From positions 347,200 to 411,199 of the forward strand of contig NZ_JBAWKD010000004.1 in the NCBI RefSeq assembly GCF_037095735.1: a stretch of 64,000 bases of DNA. Direction: 5' to 3'. Made by a program: the position numbers and the translations under genes. The notes beneath the pieces are model-generated. The model saw nothing but the letters and a program-made list of their open reading frames with translations. It did not search any database and had not been told where the DNA came from. Of this stretch, positions 16,947 to 26,088 are shown one piece after another; the stretch's first letter is position 1, and every line of letters begins with the position of its first letter. The stretch comes from Frigidibacter sp037095735 (GTDB lineage Bacteria > Pseudomonadota > Alphaproteobacteria > Rhodobacterales > Rhodobacteraceae).

Positions 16947-18434
16947 ATGGACGGCATCAGGACGGAGCTCGGTACAGTCATGGTTTCGCGCGTCATTCCG
17001 GTCGAGCCCTTCGACCTCGTCATCTTCGGCGGCACCGGCGACCTCGCCCGCCGCAAGATCCTGCCCGGCCTCTACCGGCGCTTCTACGCCGGCCAGATGC
17101 CTGAAACCGCGCGCATCATCGGCGCGGCCCGGTCCGAGATGGACGACGAGGGCTTCCGCACGCTGGTGCGCGAGGCGATCGAGGAATTCGTCGGCCCGCG
17201 CAAGCGCGACGCCGCCACCATCGCGCGCTTCCTCGAGCGGCTGCATTACGTGGCCATCGACGCCAAGGGCGAGGACGGCTGGGGCCAGCTTGCCGGGATC
17301 ATGCGCGACGGCGTGGTGCGGGCTTTCTACCTGTCGGTCGCGCCCTCGCTCTTCGGTGACCTGGCCGAGCGGCTGCATGCCCACGGCATCGCGACGCCCG
17401 ACAGCCGCATCGTCGTCGAGAAGCCCTTCGGCCGCGATCGCGCCTCGGCGCGGGCGCTGAACAAGGTGCTGGCCGAGCATTTCGACGAAAGCCAGATCTA
17501 CCGGATCGACCATTACCTGGGCAAGGAGACGGTGCAGAACCTGATGGCGGTGCGCTTCGCCAACATCCTGTTCGAACCGCTCTGGAAGGCCGATTACGTC
17601 GACCACGTGCAGATCACGGTGGCCGAGACGGTGGGCGTCGGCGGCCGTGGCAGCTACTACGACAAGTCCGGCGCGATGCGGGACATGATCCAGAACCACC
17701 TGATGCAGCTTCTGTGCCTGATCGCGATGGAGCCGCCCTATCACTTCGATCCCGACGCGGTGCGCGACGAGAAGCTGAAGGTGATCCGCGCGCTCGACCC
17801 GGTGTCGTCCGGCGACATCGTGCGCGGGCAGTATGCCGCCGGCGGCGGCCAGCCCTCCTATGCGGAGGACGCGGAAAACCCGGCCTCGAAGACCGAAAGC
17901 TACATCGCGATGAAGGTCGGCATCTCGAACTGGCGCTGGAAGGGCACGCCCTTCTACCTGCGCACCGGCAAGAAGCTGCGCGCCCGCACCTCGGAGATCG
18001 CGATCCACTTCAAGGAACCGCCGCACTCGATCTTCGACGACGTGAAGGGCTGGCGCGAGAACGTGCTGGTGATCCGGCTCCAGCCCAACGAGGGCATGGA
18101 CCTGATGATGATGATCAAGGAACCGGGCCCGGGCGGCATGCGCCTTGTGCAGGTGCCGCTCGACATGTCCTTCGCCGATGCGCTGGGCGAGGAGGGCACC
18201 GACATCCCCGACGCCTACGAGCGGCTGATCATGGACGTGATCCGCGGCAACCAGACGCTGTTCATGCGCGGCGACGAGGTCGAGGCGGCTTGGGCCTGGG
18301 TCGATCCGATCATCCAGGGCTGGGAAGCGGCCGGCGACAAGCCGCAAAGCTACGACCCCGGTTCGTCGGGTCCCGATGACGCGCTGATGCTGATGCATCG
18401 CGACGGGCGCCGCTGGCGGGAGATCCGCGAATGA
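16947..18434 (+). CDS. zwf: glucose-6-phosphate 1-dehydrogenase
   Basis: Zwf oxidises glucose-6-phosphate to 6-phosphogluconolactone with NADP+ and commits carbon to the Entner-Doudoroff route. The 495-residue protein has the coenzyme site FGGTGDLARRKILPGLYR near residue 30, the substrate/catalytic motif RIDHYLGKETVQN, and NWRWKGTPFYLRTGKKL. The ATG at 16947 follows AAGGAGAG; an ATG 11 codons later is a less likely start. It is first gene of zwf-pgl-pgi and overlaps pgl by ATGA. Confidence 0.97.
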   Translation: MDGIRTELGTVMVSRVIPVEPFDLVIFGGTGDLARRKILPGLYRRFYAGQMPETARIIGAARSEMDDEGFRTLVREAIEEFVGPRKRDAATIARFLERLHYVAIDAKGEDGWGQLAGIMRDGVVRAFYLSVAPSLFGDLAERLHAHGIATPDSRIVVEKPFGRDRASARALNKVLAEHFDESQIYRIDHYLGKETVQNLMAVRFANILFEPLWKADYVDHVQITVAETVGVGGRGSYYDKSGAMRDMIQNHLMQLLCLIAMEPPYHFDPDAVRDEKLKVIRALDPVSSGDIVRGQYAAGGGQPSYAEDAENPASKTESYIAMKVGISNWRWKGTPFYLRTGKKLRARTSEIAIHFKEPPHSIFDDVKGWRENVLVIRLQPNEGMDLMMMIKEPGPGGMRLVQVPLDMSFADALGEEGTDIPDAYERLIMDVIRGNQTLFMRGDEVEAAWAWVDPIIQGWEAAGDKPQSYDPGSSGPDDALMLMHRDGRRWREIRE

Positions 18435-19105
18435 CCTTCGAGGAATATCCCGACCGCGACGCGCTCTACATGGGGCTTGCCGACCGGCTGGCCTCGGCGC
18501 TTGGAGAGGCGATCCGCGGTTCGGACAAGGGCGCCTCGCTCTGCGTGCCGGGCGGGACCACGCCGGGGCCGGTCTTCGACCTGCTGTCGGCCGCGCGGCT
18601 CGACTGGGAGAAGGTCACGGTCTTCCTCAATGACGAACGCTGGGTCGACGAAGGTTCGGAGCGGTCGAACGGCCGGCTGATCCGCCAGAGGCTGATCACC
18701 GACCGGGCCGCGGCGGCGACCTACCTGCCGCTCTATTCGGGCCACGCCACGCCCGAGGACGGCATCCCCGAGCTGGCCGAGGCGCTGACCCCGCATCTGC
18801 CGATCTCGGTCCTGCTGCTGGGGATGGGCGCGGACATGCACACCGCCTCGCTCTTCCCCGGCGCCGACCGTCTGGCCGAGGCGCTGGCCCCCGACGCTCC
18901 GCTTCTGGTGCCGATGCGGGCCGAGGCCGCGGGCGAGCCGCGGGTGACGCTGTCGGCCCCGGTGCTGGCCGCGGCGGTGCAGATCCATGTGCTGATCACC
19001 GGCGACGAGAAGCGCGCGGCGCTGGAACGCGCCCGCGCGCTGCCGCCGGAAGAGGCGCCGATCCGCGCGGTGCTGGCGAACGCGATCGTCCACTGGGCGG
19101 CCTGA
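18431..19105 (+). CDS. pgl: 6-phosphogluconolactonase
   Basis: The enzyme hydrolyses 6-phosphogluconolactone to 6-phosphogluconate. At 224 residues it is a DevB-type lactonase with LCVPGGTTPGPVFDLLSAARLDWEKVTVFLNDERWVDE-like blocks (active-site region around residues 40-75), SVLLLGMGADMHTASLFPGAD and HVLITGDEKRAAL. It overlaps the zwf stop by four bases, so the two consecutive enzymes are coupled. Confidence 0.96.
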   Translation: MTFEEYPDRDALYMGLADRLASALGEAIRGSDKGASLCVPGGTTPGPVFDLLSAARLDWEKVTVFLNDERWVDEGSERSNGRLIRQRLITDRAAAATYLPLYSGHATPEDGIPELAEALTPHLPISVLLLGMGADMHTASLFPGADRLAEALAPDAPLLVPMRAEAAGEPRVTLSAPVLAAAVQIHVLITGDEKRAALERARALPPEEAPIRAVLANAIVHWAA

Positions 19106-19172
19106 CGGCTTTCTTCTGGCCCTCGGGCAGGGCCGGATTACCTTGCAGCGCGACTTCCCTACCGGAGAGACC

Positions 19173-20783
19173 ATGAGCTTCTGGGACGAACTGACCCGCC
19201 ATCACGCCACGATCGCCGACCGGCCGATCCTCGAGCTGTTCTCGGAACCCACGCGGGCGAAAGGCTTCTCGGCCCGGATGCCGACCGAGGGCGGCGAGCT
19301 TCTGTTCGACTATTCGAAGACCAATATCGACGGCACCAGCTTCGGCCAGCTTCTGGCGCTGGCCGAGACCCGCGGCGTCGCCGCCAAGCGCGAGGCGATG
19401 TTCACCGGCGCGAAGATCAACGAGACCGAGGACCGCGCCGTGCTGCACACCGCGCTGCGCAACCTCAAGGGCACGGTGATGGTCGACGGGCGCGACGTGA
19501 TGCCCGGCGTGCGCGAGGTGCATGCGGCGATGTCCGCCTTCGCCCGCGACGTGCGCGAGGGCCGGTTCACCGGGCAGGGCGGGCGCATCACCGACGTGGT
19601 CAACATCGGCATCGGCGGCTCCGACCTCGGGCCGGTGATGGCGACGCTGGCGCTGGCGCCCTATCACGACGGGCCGCGGGTGCATTACGTCTCGAACGTC
19701 GACGGCGCGCATGTCCATGACGTGCTGGCGCCGCTCGATCCCGAAACCACGCTGGTCATCGTCGCCTCGAAGACGTTCACGACGATCGAGACGATGACCA
19801 ACGCCGAGACCGCCAAGAGCTGGATGGCGGCGAAGGTCGCCAATCCGGCCGCGCAATTCGCCGCCGTCTCGACCTCGATGGGCCGCACCGCCGCCTTCGG
19901 CATCGACGCCGACCGCGTCTTCGGCTTCGAGGACTGGGTCGGCGGGCGCTATTCGATGTGGGGCCCGATCGGCCTGCCGGTGATGATCGCCGTGGGGCCG
20001 GAGAATTTCGACGCCTTCCTCGCCGGCGCCGCCGCGATGGACGACCATTTCCGCACCGCGAGCTTCTCGAAGAACCTGCCGGTGCTGCTGGCGCTGGTCG
20101 GCATCTGGCACAATCAGGTCTGCGGCTACGCGACCCGCGCGGTGCTGCCCTATGAACAGCGCCTGCTGCGGCTGCCGGCCTATCTGCAGCAGCTCGAGAT
20201 GGAATCGAATGGCAAGTCGGTGGCGATGGACGGCCGGGCGGTTCCGGGCCACACCGGCCCGGTCGTCTGGGGCGAGCCCGGCACCAACGGCCAGCACGCC
20301 TTCTACCAGCTGATCCACCAGGGCAGCCGGGTGATCCCCTGCGAGTTCATGGTCGCCCGCGACGGGCACGAGCCCGAGTTGGCCCATCAGCACCGGCTGC
20401 TGGTGGCGAACTGCCTCGCCCAGTCAGAGGCGCTGCTGCGCGGCCGCTCGCTCGACGAGGCGACGGCGATCATGGCGAAGAAGGGCCTGACCGGGGCCGA
20501 GCTCGACCGGCAGGCGCGCCACCGTGTGTTCCCGGGCAACCGTCCCTCGACCACGCTGGTCTATCCGAAGCTGACCCCCTTCGTCTTCGGCCAGATCGTG
20601 GCACTCTACGAGCACCGGGTCTTCGTCGAGGGCGTGATCCTCGGGATCAACAGCTTCGACCAGTGGGGTGTGGAACTTGGCAAGGAGCTGGCGCTGGCGC
20701 TGGCCCCGGTGCTCGAGGGGCAGGACAAGGGCGTGGGCAAGGATGGCTCGACGCTGATGCTCGTCGACTACCTCAGGGGCTGA
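19173..20783 (+). CDS. pgi: glucose-6-phosphate isomerase
   Basis: Interconverts glucose-6-phosphate and fructose-6-phosphate, which lets fructose-6-phosphate be recycled into the Entner-Doudoroff route. The 536-residue protein shows VVNIGIGGSDLGPVMA, the PGI signature around FEDWVGGRYSMWGPIG, ESNGKSV, GEPGTNGQHAFYQLIHQG, and a C-terminal INSFDQWGVELGKELA. The ATG at 19173 follows GGAGAGA. It lies 67 bp behind pgl and probably belongs to the same transcript. Confidence 0.97.
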   Translation: MSFWDELTRHHATIADRPILELFSEPTRAKGFSARMPTEGGELLFDYSKTNIDGTSFGQLLALAETRGVAAKREAMFTGAKINETEDRAVLHTALRNLKGTVMVDGRDVMPGVREVHAAMSAFARDVREGRFTGQGGRITDVVNIGIGGSDLGPVMATLALAPYHDGPRVHYVSNVDGAHVHDVLAPLDPETTLVIVASKTFTTIETMTNAETAKSWMAAKVANPAAQFAAVSTSMGRTAAFGIDADRVFGFEDWVGGRYSMWGPIGLPVMIAVGPENFDAFLAGAAAMDDHFRTASFSKNLPVLLALVGIWHNQVCGYATRAVLPYEQRLLRLPAYLQQLEMESNGKSVAMDGRAVPGHTGPVVWGEPGTNGQHAFYQLIHQGSRVIPCEFMVARDGHEPELAHQHRLLVANCLAQSEALLRGRSLDEATAIMAKKGLTGAELDRQARHRVFPGNRPSTTLVYPKLTPFVFGQIVALYEHRVFVEGVILGINSFDQWGVELGKELALALAPVLEGQDKGVGKDGSTLMLVDYLRG

Positions 20784-21941
20784 GCCTCCGACGCGCGGGC
20801 CTGTTCAGCTGGCCCACAGCCGCGCGGTCCCTAGGGCCGCGCGGCGGTGCAGACTTGCACCGAACGGTCCGGGCCGCCCGCCGCGATGAACCGCAGTGTC
20901 GCGCAGCCGATGCGCGCACCTTCGCGCAGCAGCGGCGTCGAGCGCGGACTAGGCGCCAGCAGCCCGCGCTTCACCCAGATTGCGGCCAAGATCGGGCTCC
21001 GGCACCACAGCGCCCCGAGCAACGGCCGCGTCGCCGGCCGCACCCCGCCGCGACCTACAGGCACGGAACGATGCCACCGCATGACGCGCGGCGCCCGCCC
21101 GGCCAGTCTCTGTCGCCTGCATCCGCGGATCTATGCGTAGCCTGCGCAGGACAGTGCGCCGCCCGGGCGCAAACCTCACCGCTGCCCGCCAGGCACCGTT
21201 CCATGCCAGCACCTCCCGGCCGATCCTGCCACAGGATCGGGGCGTCTGGGGCAGGGCTACGCGCACCCCGCAAGACGAGAAGCGCCCCCTCCTGCGCCAC
21301 GGGACCCGCCTCCGTTGGCCGACCCATCGCCAGCAGGGACCGGGTCCTTCGCTTGGTCGCAACACGCCCGAGCGCTGCGCCCGAAGGCTCGCTTCGCGCG
21401 AGACCTACCGGATTTCCGAAATGCCGGCCCGCGCCGTACGCCGCCTATCGGCACGACTACGGCCGTGGCAGTCCCCTTCGTCGGGCCGGGCCTGTGCGCC
21501 TTGGTCCTTCGACTGCCGTCGATGAAACATGGCGCGCGGGCGGGCAGGGTTTCCTGCCGATGCTGAACGACTTCGTCCACCGCGCCGGGAGTTCGGTCTG
21601 GTGCGAAGCAGACAGAGGCTCCGGCGCACCGCTTAGACACCGCGCGGCTCTACCGGCTCCCGGTCGGGGCGGTCGTCTTCGACGGGCCGGCCGACACTGT
21701 CGCCGAAGACCGCGAGCCGATCCGCGACAGCGCCGGGGCGATCGGCAGGGGGCCCGCGCCCTTGCGACGGGATCATTGCCCTAACCGCAACCTTCGGCTG
21801 GACCGCCAGGTCGCGACCGCCGAGTCGACCGCAAACGCCCGCGCGGCGCGTGTTCGCTACGACTGATCCCCCGCGAGCCGACGCTCGCGGAGGACCATGC
21901 GTCAGGCGGTCACCTTGCCGCCTGACCCGCTGGGGCGAGGA
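20784..21941. other. 1.16 kb region without an intact gene (decayed sequence)
   Basis: Open frames on both strands here are short, Arg/Pro-rich and mutually overlapping, and none has a ribosome-binding site plus a recognisable domain. Codon choice is unlike the neighbours: TTA, AGA, CTA and ACA-type codons occur in all frames, and local composition is less GC-biased at any fixed codon position. It looks like degenerated coding DNA between pgi and eda. The only recognisable piece is the fragment at 21636-21866. Confidence 0.6.
21636..21866 (+). pseudogene. possible remnant of a phosphonate-type ABC ATPase (PhnC-like)
   Basis: One frame ending in TGA at 21864-21866 reads HRLDTARLYRLPVGAVVFDGPADTVAED. 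This resembles the C-terminal part of PhnC-type ATPases, where a LDTARxYxxR...G.VVFDGTP pattern follows the switch histidine. No Walker A, signature or Walker B motif can be found upstream in any frame, so at most a decayed 3' end survives. The assignment rests on about 25 residues and is weak. Confidence 0.25.
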
Positions 21942-22583
21942 TCAGGCGCGCAGGGCCGCCGCCTCGGCGGCCAGCGCTTCGATCTTGGCCCAGTCGCCGG
22001 CAACCATGGCCTCCTTCGGCGCGACCCAGCTGCCGCCGCAGCAGAGCACGTTCTTGAGGCTCAGGTAGTCGAGCACGTTCTTCATGCTGACGCCGCCGGT
22101 CGGGCAGAAGGTGACCTGCGGGATCGGCGCGCCGATCGCCTTGATCGCGGGGGCACCGCCCGAGGTCTCTGCCGGGAAGAACTTCAGCATGGTGAAGCCC
22201 ATCTCGAGCGCGCGCATCACCTCCGAGGCGGTGACGCAGCCCGGCAGCAGCGGCAGGCCTTCGTCCTGGCAGGCCTTGACCACGGTCTCTGTCAGACCCG
22301 GCGAGACGCCGAAGGTGGCGCCCGCGGCCTTGGCGGCCTTCACGTCGGCGGGGGTCAGCAGGGTGCCGGCCCCGACGTGACCGCCCTCGACTTCCGCCAT
22401 GGCCCGGATCACCTCGAGCGCGGCCGGGGTGCGCAGCGTCACCTCGAGCGCGGGCAGACCGCCCTTGACCAGCGCGGTCGCGAGCGGCGCTGCATGGGCG
22501 ACCTCGTCCACCACGAGAACGGGCACCACGGGGGCCAGCGCGCAGATTTCCTTCGCGGCGCGGCTCATCTCGGCAGGGGTCAT
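21942..22583 (-). CDS. eda: KDPG aldolase (2-dehydro-3-deoxy-phosphogluconate aldolase)
   Basis: Eda cleaves KDPG to pyruvate and glyceraldehyde-3-phosphate. The 213-residue protein has VVPVLVVDE, GGLPALEVTLRTPAAL with the catalytic Glu (E47), GAGTLLTPADV, and the Schiff-base lysine K134 in GFTMLKFFPAE, then FCPTGGVS. The ATG at 22583 follows TAGGAG. It is the last gene of edd-eda, 236 bp behind edd with an inverted repeat pair in the gap. Confidence 0.97.
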   Translation of the reverse strand: MTPAEMSRAAKEICALAPVVPVLVVDEVAHAAPLATALVKGGLPALEVTLRTPAALEVIRAMAEVEGGHVGAGTLLTPADVKAAKAAGATFGVSPGLTETVVKACQDEGLPLLPGCVTASEVMRALEMGFTMLKFFPAETSGGAPAIKAIGAPIPQVTFCPTGGVSMKNVLDYLSLKNVLCCGGSWVAPKEAMVAGDWAKIEALAAEAAALRA

Positions 22584-22629
22584 GTCGGCTCCTAGATTTC
22601 GAACCGGCGCGCGGCCGGCGGGGTCGGAG

Positions 22630-22660
22630 CCTCCGGCGGGGATATTTGGGCCAATGCGAA
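22630..22660 (+). repeat. dispersed intergenic repeat, copy 1 (edd-eda spacer)
   Basis: CCTCCGGCGGGGATATTT followed by GGGCCAATGCGAA. It is the reverse complement, with small differences, of 22778-22808, and a variant occurs at 56048-56080. I recognise this as an element common in intergenic regions of Rhodobacterales, usually near gene ends. Confidence 0.75.
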
Positions 22661-22777
22661 TGAGCTGATGCTGCGCCCTGCCTCGGGCCGCGGACACGGG
22701 GGAGACAGGGCGCTTTCGCATCGGGCGGTCATCGGCGTCCCCGCCTGTACCGCGCTTTAAGCCTCACCGAACATGCT

Positions 22778-22808
22778 TTCGCATTGGTAAAAATATCCCC
22801 GCCGGAGG
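22778..22808 (-). repeat. dispersed intergenic repeat, copy 2 (inverted)
   Basis: TTCGCATTGG, a short AT-rich spacer, then AAATATCCCCGCCGGAGG, in opposite orientation to 22630-22660. In the edd-eda transcript the two copies can pair to a long hairpin enclosing about 117 nt, 11 nt downstream of the edd stop. Confidence 0.75.
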
Positions 22809-22819
22809 CGGAAAGTTCT

Positions 22820-24625
22820 TCAGATCACCACGGCCGCGCCTTCGGTGGCGGGGCCGACGTTGCGCCGGAACGCCTCGAACATCTCGCGTCCGGTGCCCCA
22901 GCCGTTGGCCGAGAGATCCGGCGTCACCGCGGTCCGTTCATCGAAGCCATCGGCCAGAACGTCAAGCCGGCCCGAGACGGCGTCGACGCGGATCAGGTCG
23001 CCATCGCGCAGCCGCGCGAGCGGGCCGCCGGCTGCGGCCTCGGGCGAGACATGGATCGCCGAGGGCACCTTGCCCGAGGCGCCCGACATCCGCCCGTCGG
23101 TCACCAGCGCCACCTTCAGGCCGCGGTCCTGCAGCACCGCCAGCGTCGGCGTCAGCGAATGCAGCTCGGGCATGCCATTCGCCTGCGGGCCTTGGAAGCG
23201 CACCACCACGACCGTGTCCTCGGTGAACTCGCCGCGCTTGAACGCGGCCTTCACCGCCTCCTGATCCTCGAAGACCCGCGCCTTCGCTTCGATCACGTGG
23301 CGCTCGGGCGCGACGGCCGAGACCTTCATCACCCCGCGACCGAGGTTGCCCGCCAGCTGCTTCAGCCCGCCCGATTTCTGGAACGGGTCCGAGGCCGGGC
23401 GCAGGATCTTGTCGTTCAGGCTCTCGCGCGGGCCTGCGGTCCAGGTCAGCGCGCCGTCGATCAGCTTCGGCTCTTCGAGGTAGCGTGCAAGGCCGTCGCC
23501 GGCCACGGTCACCACGTCGTCATGCAGCAGGCCCAGCTCCAGCAGCTCGCCCATCATGTACTGAAGCCCACCGGCGGCGTGGAAGTGGTTCACGTCCGCC
23601 AGCCCGTTCGGATAGACCTTGGCCATCAGCGGCACCGCCTCGGAAATATCGGCGAAATCCTCGAGATCGAGAAGCACCCCCGCCGCCCGCGCCATCGCCG
23701 GCAGGTGCAGCACGAGGTTGGTCGAGCCGCCTGTGGCCATCAGCCCGACGAGGCCGTTCACGAAGGCGCGCTCGTCCAGCACATGGCCCGCGGGGCGGTA
23801 GTCGTTACCAAGCGCGGTGATCGCCGCGGCGCGTTCGACCCCCGCCACGGTCAGCGCGTCGCGCAGGGGCGTGTTCGGGTTCACGAAGCTCGCGCCCGGC
23901 AGGTGCAGGCCCATGAACTCCATCAGCATCTGGTTGGTGTTCGCGGTGCCGTAGAAGGTGCAGGTGCCGGGGCCGTGATACGAGGCCATCTCGGATTTCA
24001 TCAGCTCGTCGCGGCCGATCTCGCCGGTGGCGTATTTCTGGCGGACCTTGGCCTTCTCGTCATTGGGCAGGCCGCTGGTCATCGGACCCGCGGGCAGGAA
24101 CACCGCCGGCAGGTGGCCGAAGCTCGCCGCGGCGATCACGAGGCCGGGCACGATCTTGTCGCAGACGCCCAGGAAGATCGCCGCGTCGAAAGTGTTGTGC
24201 GACAGCGACACGCCGGCGGCCAGCGCGATCACGTCACGGGAAAACAGCGACAGCTCCATCCCGCTCTGGCCTTGCGTGACCCCGTCGCACATCGCCGGGA
24301 CCCCGCCCGCGACCTGCGCGGTGGCGCCGACGCGGCGCGCGGCTTCGCGGATCAGTTCGGGGAAGCGCTCGAAGGGCTGATGCGCCGAGAGCATGTCGTT
24401 GTAGGCCGTCACGATCCCGAGGTTCGGCACCCGGCCTTCCGCCAGCGCCGCCTTGTCGACGCCCATCGCCGCATAGGCATGGGCCTGATTGCCGCAGGCG
24501 AGATGGCCGCGGGCGGGGCCCGCTTCGGCTGCGCGGGCGAGTCGGTCGAGGTAGATCCCGCGGGTCTTCTTCGAGCGGTCACGAATGCGGTCGGTGACGG
24601 CGGCGATGGTGGCGTCGAGCGGCAT
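22820..24625 (-). CDS. edd: 6-phosphogluconate dehydratase
   Basis: Edd dehydrates 6-phosphogluconate to KDPG, the defining Entner-Doudoroff step. The 601-residue IlvD/Edd-family protein carries the iron-sulfur cysteines in ACGNQAHAYAAMG, MCDGVTQGQSG and GVCDKIVPG, plus VTDGRMSGASGKVPSAIHVSPEA near the C-terminus. The ATG at 24625, after GGAGG, is chosen over the longer open frame because MPLDATIAAVTDRIRDRS aligns with the usual start. The operator at 24766-24777 lies 141 bp upstream. Confidence 0.97.
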   Translation of the reverse strand: MPLDATIAAVTDRIRDRSKKTRGIYLDRLARAAEAGPARGHLACGNQAHAYAAMGVDKAALAEGRVPNLGIVTAYNDMLSAHQPFERFPELIREAARRVGATAQVAGGVPAMCDGVTQGQSGMELSLFSRDVIALAAGVSLSHNTFDAAIFLGVCDKIVPGLVIAAASFGHLPAVFLPAGPMTSGLPNDEKAKVRQKYATGEIGRDELMKSEMASYHGPGTCTFYGTANTNQMLMEFMGLHLPGASFVNPNTPLRDALTVAGVERAAAITALGNDYRPAGHVLDERAFVNGLVGLMATGGSTNLVLHLPAMARAAGVLLDLEDFADISEAVPLMAKVYPNGLADVNHFHAAGGLQYMMGELLELGLLHDDVVTVAGDGLARYLEEPKLIDGALTWTAGPRESLNDKILRPASDPFQKSGGLKQLAGNLGRGVMKVSAVAPERHVIEAKARVFEDQEAVKAAFKRGEFTEDTVVVVRFQGPQANGMPELHSLTPTLAVLQDRGLKVALVTDGRMSGASGKVPSAIHVSPEAAAGGPLARLRDGDLIRVDAVSGRLDVLADGFDERTAVTPDLSANGWGTGREMFEAFRRNVGPATEGAAVVI

Positions 24626-24765
24626 CTCGGTCCTCCGGATCCTTGGCAGGGGCCGGCGCTCCGGTCCCGGGGTGGCACTGGGGACGGCCACCGGGCTAGA
24701 ATGGGACGGCAGGCCGCCGGCCACAAGACCGGCCCGCCCGTCGCGCGTGGGTTCTTCGTGCTTTA

Positions 24766-24777
24766 GTTAGCGGTAAC
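24766..24777. promoter_or_regulatory. LacI-type operator between edd and rlmI
   Basis: GTTAGCGGTAAC differs at one base from the core of the zwf palindrome (GTTAGCGCTAAC). It lies 141 bp before edd (minus) and 72 bp before the methyltransferase gene (plus). The match across two separate Entner-Doudoroff operons supports a shared regulator. Confidence 0.65.
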
Positions 24778-24848
24778 ATCGCGCCGCGACAAGGCCCGGG
24801 CGCTGTCTCGCCACTTCCGCGGGCGGCGCGCTTCGGATAGGGAGAGGC

Positions 24849-26087
24849 ATGACCGATATCAGCTCCCCCGCCGCCGCCCTGATCCCCGGGGCCGATCCCG
24901 CCAGCCGTCCCGTGGTGCGCCTGCGCCCGAAGGCCGAGGCCCGCGCCATCCGCCACGGCTTCCCCTGGGTCTATGCCGACGAGCTGGTGACCGACCGGCG
25001 CACGCAGGCCCTCGCACCCGGCGCGCTGGCCGTGCTCGAGGATGCCGAGCGGCGGCCGCTGGGCACCGTCACCGTCAACCCGCGCTCGAAGATCATCGCG
25101 CGGATGCTCGATCGCGACCCCGAGGCGGTGATCGACCGCGACTGGTTCGCGCGCCGCATCGCCCATGCGCAGGCGCTGCGCACACGGCTCTACCCCGAGC
25201 CCTTCTACCGGTTGGTCCATGCCGAGGCCGACGGCCTGCCCGGCGTGATCATTGACCGCTTCGGCGAGGCCGCGGTGATCCAGCCCAACGCCGCTTGGTC
25301 CGAGGCGCTGCTGCCCGAGCTGGCGGCGGCGCTGGCCGAGGTCACCGGTGTGACCACGATCGTCAAGAACGGCTCGGGCCGGTCGCGCGGGCTCGAAGGG
25401 CTGGCGGAAGAGACGGTGGTGCTGGCCGGCGCGCTGCAGGGCCCGGTGACGGTGCGGATGAACGGCGCGACCTACATGGCCGACCTGATCGGCGGGCAGA
25501 AGACCGGGCTCTTCTTCGACCAGCGTCCGAACCATGCCTTCGCGGCTGGGCTGGCGCAGGGCGCGCGGGTGCTCGACGTCTTCTCCCATGTCGGCGGCTT
25601 CGCGCTGGCCTGCCTTGCGGGCGGCGCTGCCAGCGCGCTGTCGGTCGATGCCTCGGCCGCGGCGCTGGAGCTGGCCGGGCAGGGCGCGGCGGCGATGGGT
25701 GCGGGCGAGCGCTTCGCCACCCGGCAGGGCGATGCCTTCGACACGCTCGACGCGCTGGCCGCTGAGGGCGCGCGCTTCGACGTGGTGATCTGCGACCCGC
25801 CGGCCTTCGCCCCGGCGAAGCCCGCGCTGGAAGCCGGCTTGCGCGCCTATGAACGGGTGGCGCTGAAGGCTGCGGGGCTGGTGGCGCCGGGGGGGTACCT
25901 CGGGCTCTGCTCCTGCTCGCATGCCGCGGATCTCGCCAGCTTCCGCAACGCTTCGGCGCGCGGCATCGGCCGCGCCGGGCGCCGGGGGCAGATCCTGCAC
26001 ACGGGCTTTGCCGGCCCCGATCACCCGATGCTGCCGCAGCTGGCCGAAAGCGGCTACCTGAAGGCGGTGTTCTTCCGTCTCGACTGA
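24849..26087 (+). CDS. class I SAM-dependent rRNA (cytosine) methyltransferase, RlmI-like
   Basis: The 412-residue product has an N-terminal PUA-like domain (RPKAEARAIRHGFPWVYADEL, residues 25-100), then a Rossmann methyltransferase: GGQKTGLFFDQRPNH, SAM-binding VLDVFSHVGGFALACLAGGA, and the catalytic ICDPPAFAP, with a cysteine pair in YLGLCSCSHAAD. This is the RlmI type (m5C in 23S rRNA), though substrate and site are inferred. It is followed after one base by the PIN gene. Confidence 0.9.
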   Translation: MTDISSPAAALIPGADPASRPVVRLRPKAEARAIRHGFPWVYADELVTDRRTQALAPGALAVLEDAERRPLGTVTVNPRSKIIARMLDRDPEAVIDRDWFARRIAHAQALRTRLYPEPFYRLVHAEADGLPGVIIDRFGEAAVIQPNAAWSEALLPELAAALAEVTGVTTIVKNGSGRSRGLEGLAEETVVLAGALQGPVTVRMNGATYMADLIGGQKTGLFFDQRPNHAFAAGLAQGARVLDVFSHVGGFALACLAGGAASALSVDASAAALELAGQGAAAMGAGERFATRQGDAFDTLDALAAEGARFDVVICDPPAFAPAKPALEAGLRAYERVALKAAGLVAPGGYLGLCSCSHAADLASFRNASARGIGRAGRRGQILHTGFAGPDHPMLPQLAESGYLKAVFFRLD

Positions 26088-26088
26088 G

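Noticed and set aside
21133..21525. 130-codon plus-strand frame in the pgi-eda gap
   Set aside because: No ribosome-binding site, Arg/Pro-rich, no recognisable family, and equally long frames overlap it on the other strand.
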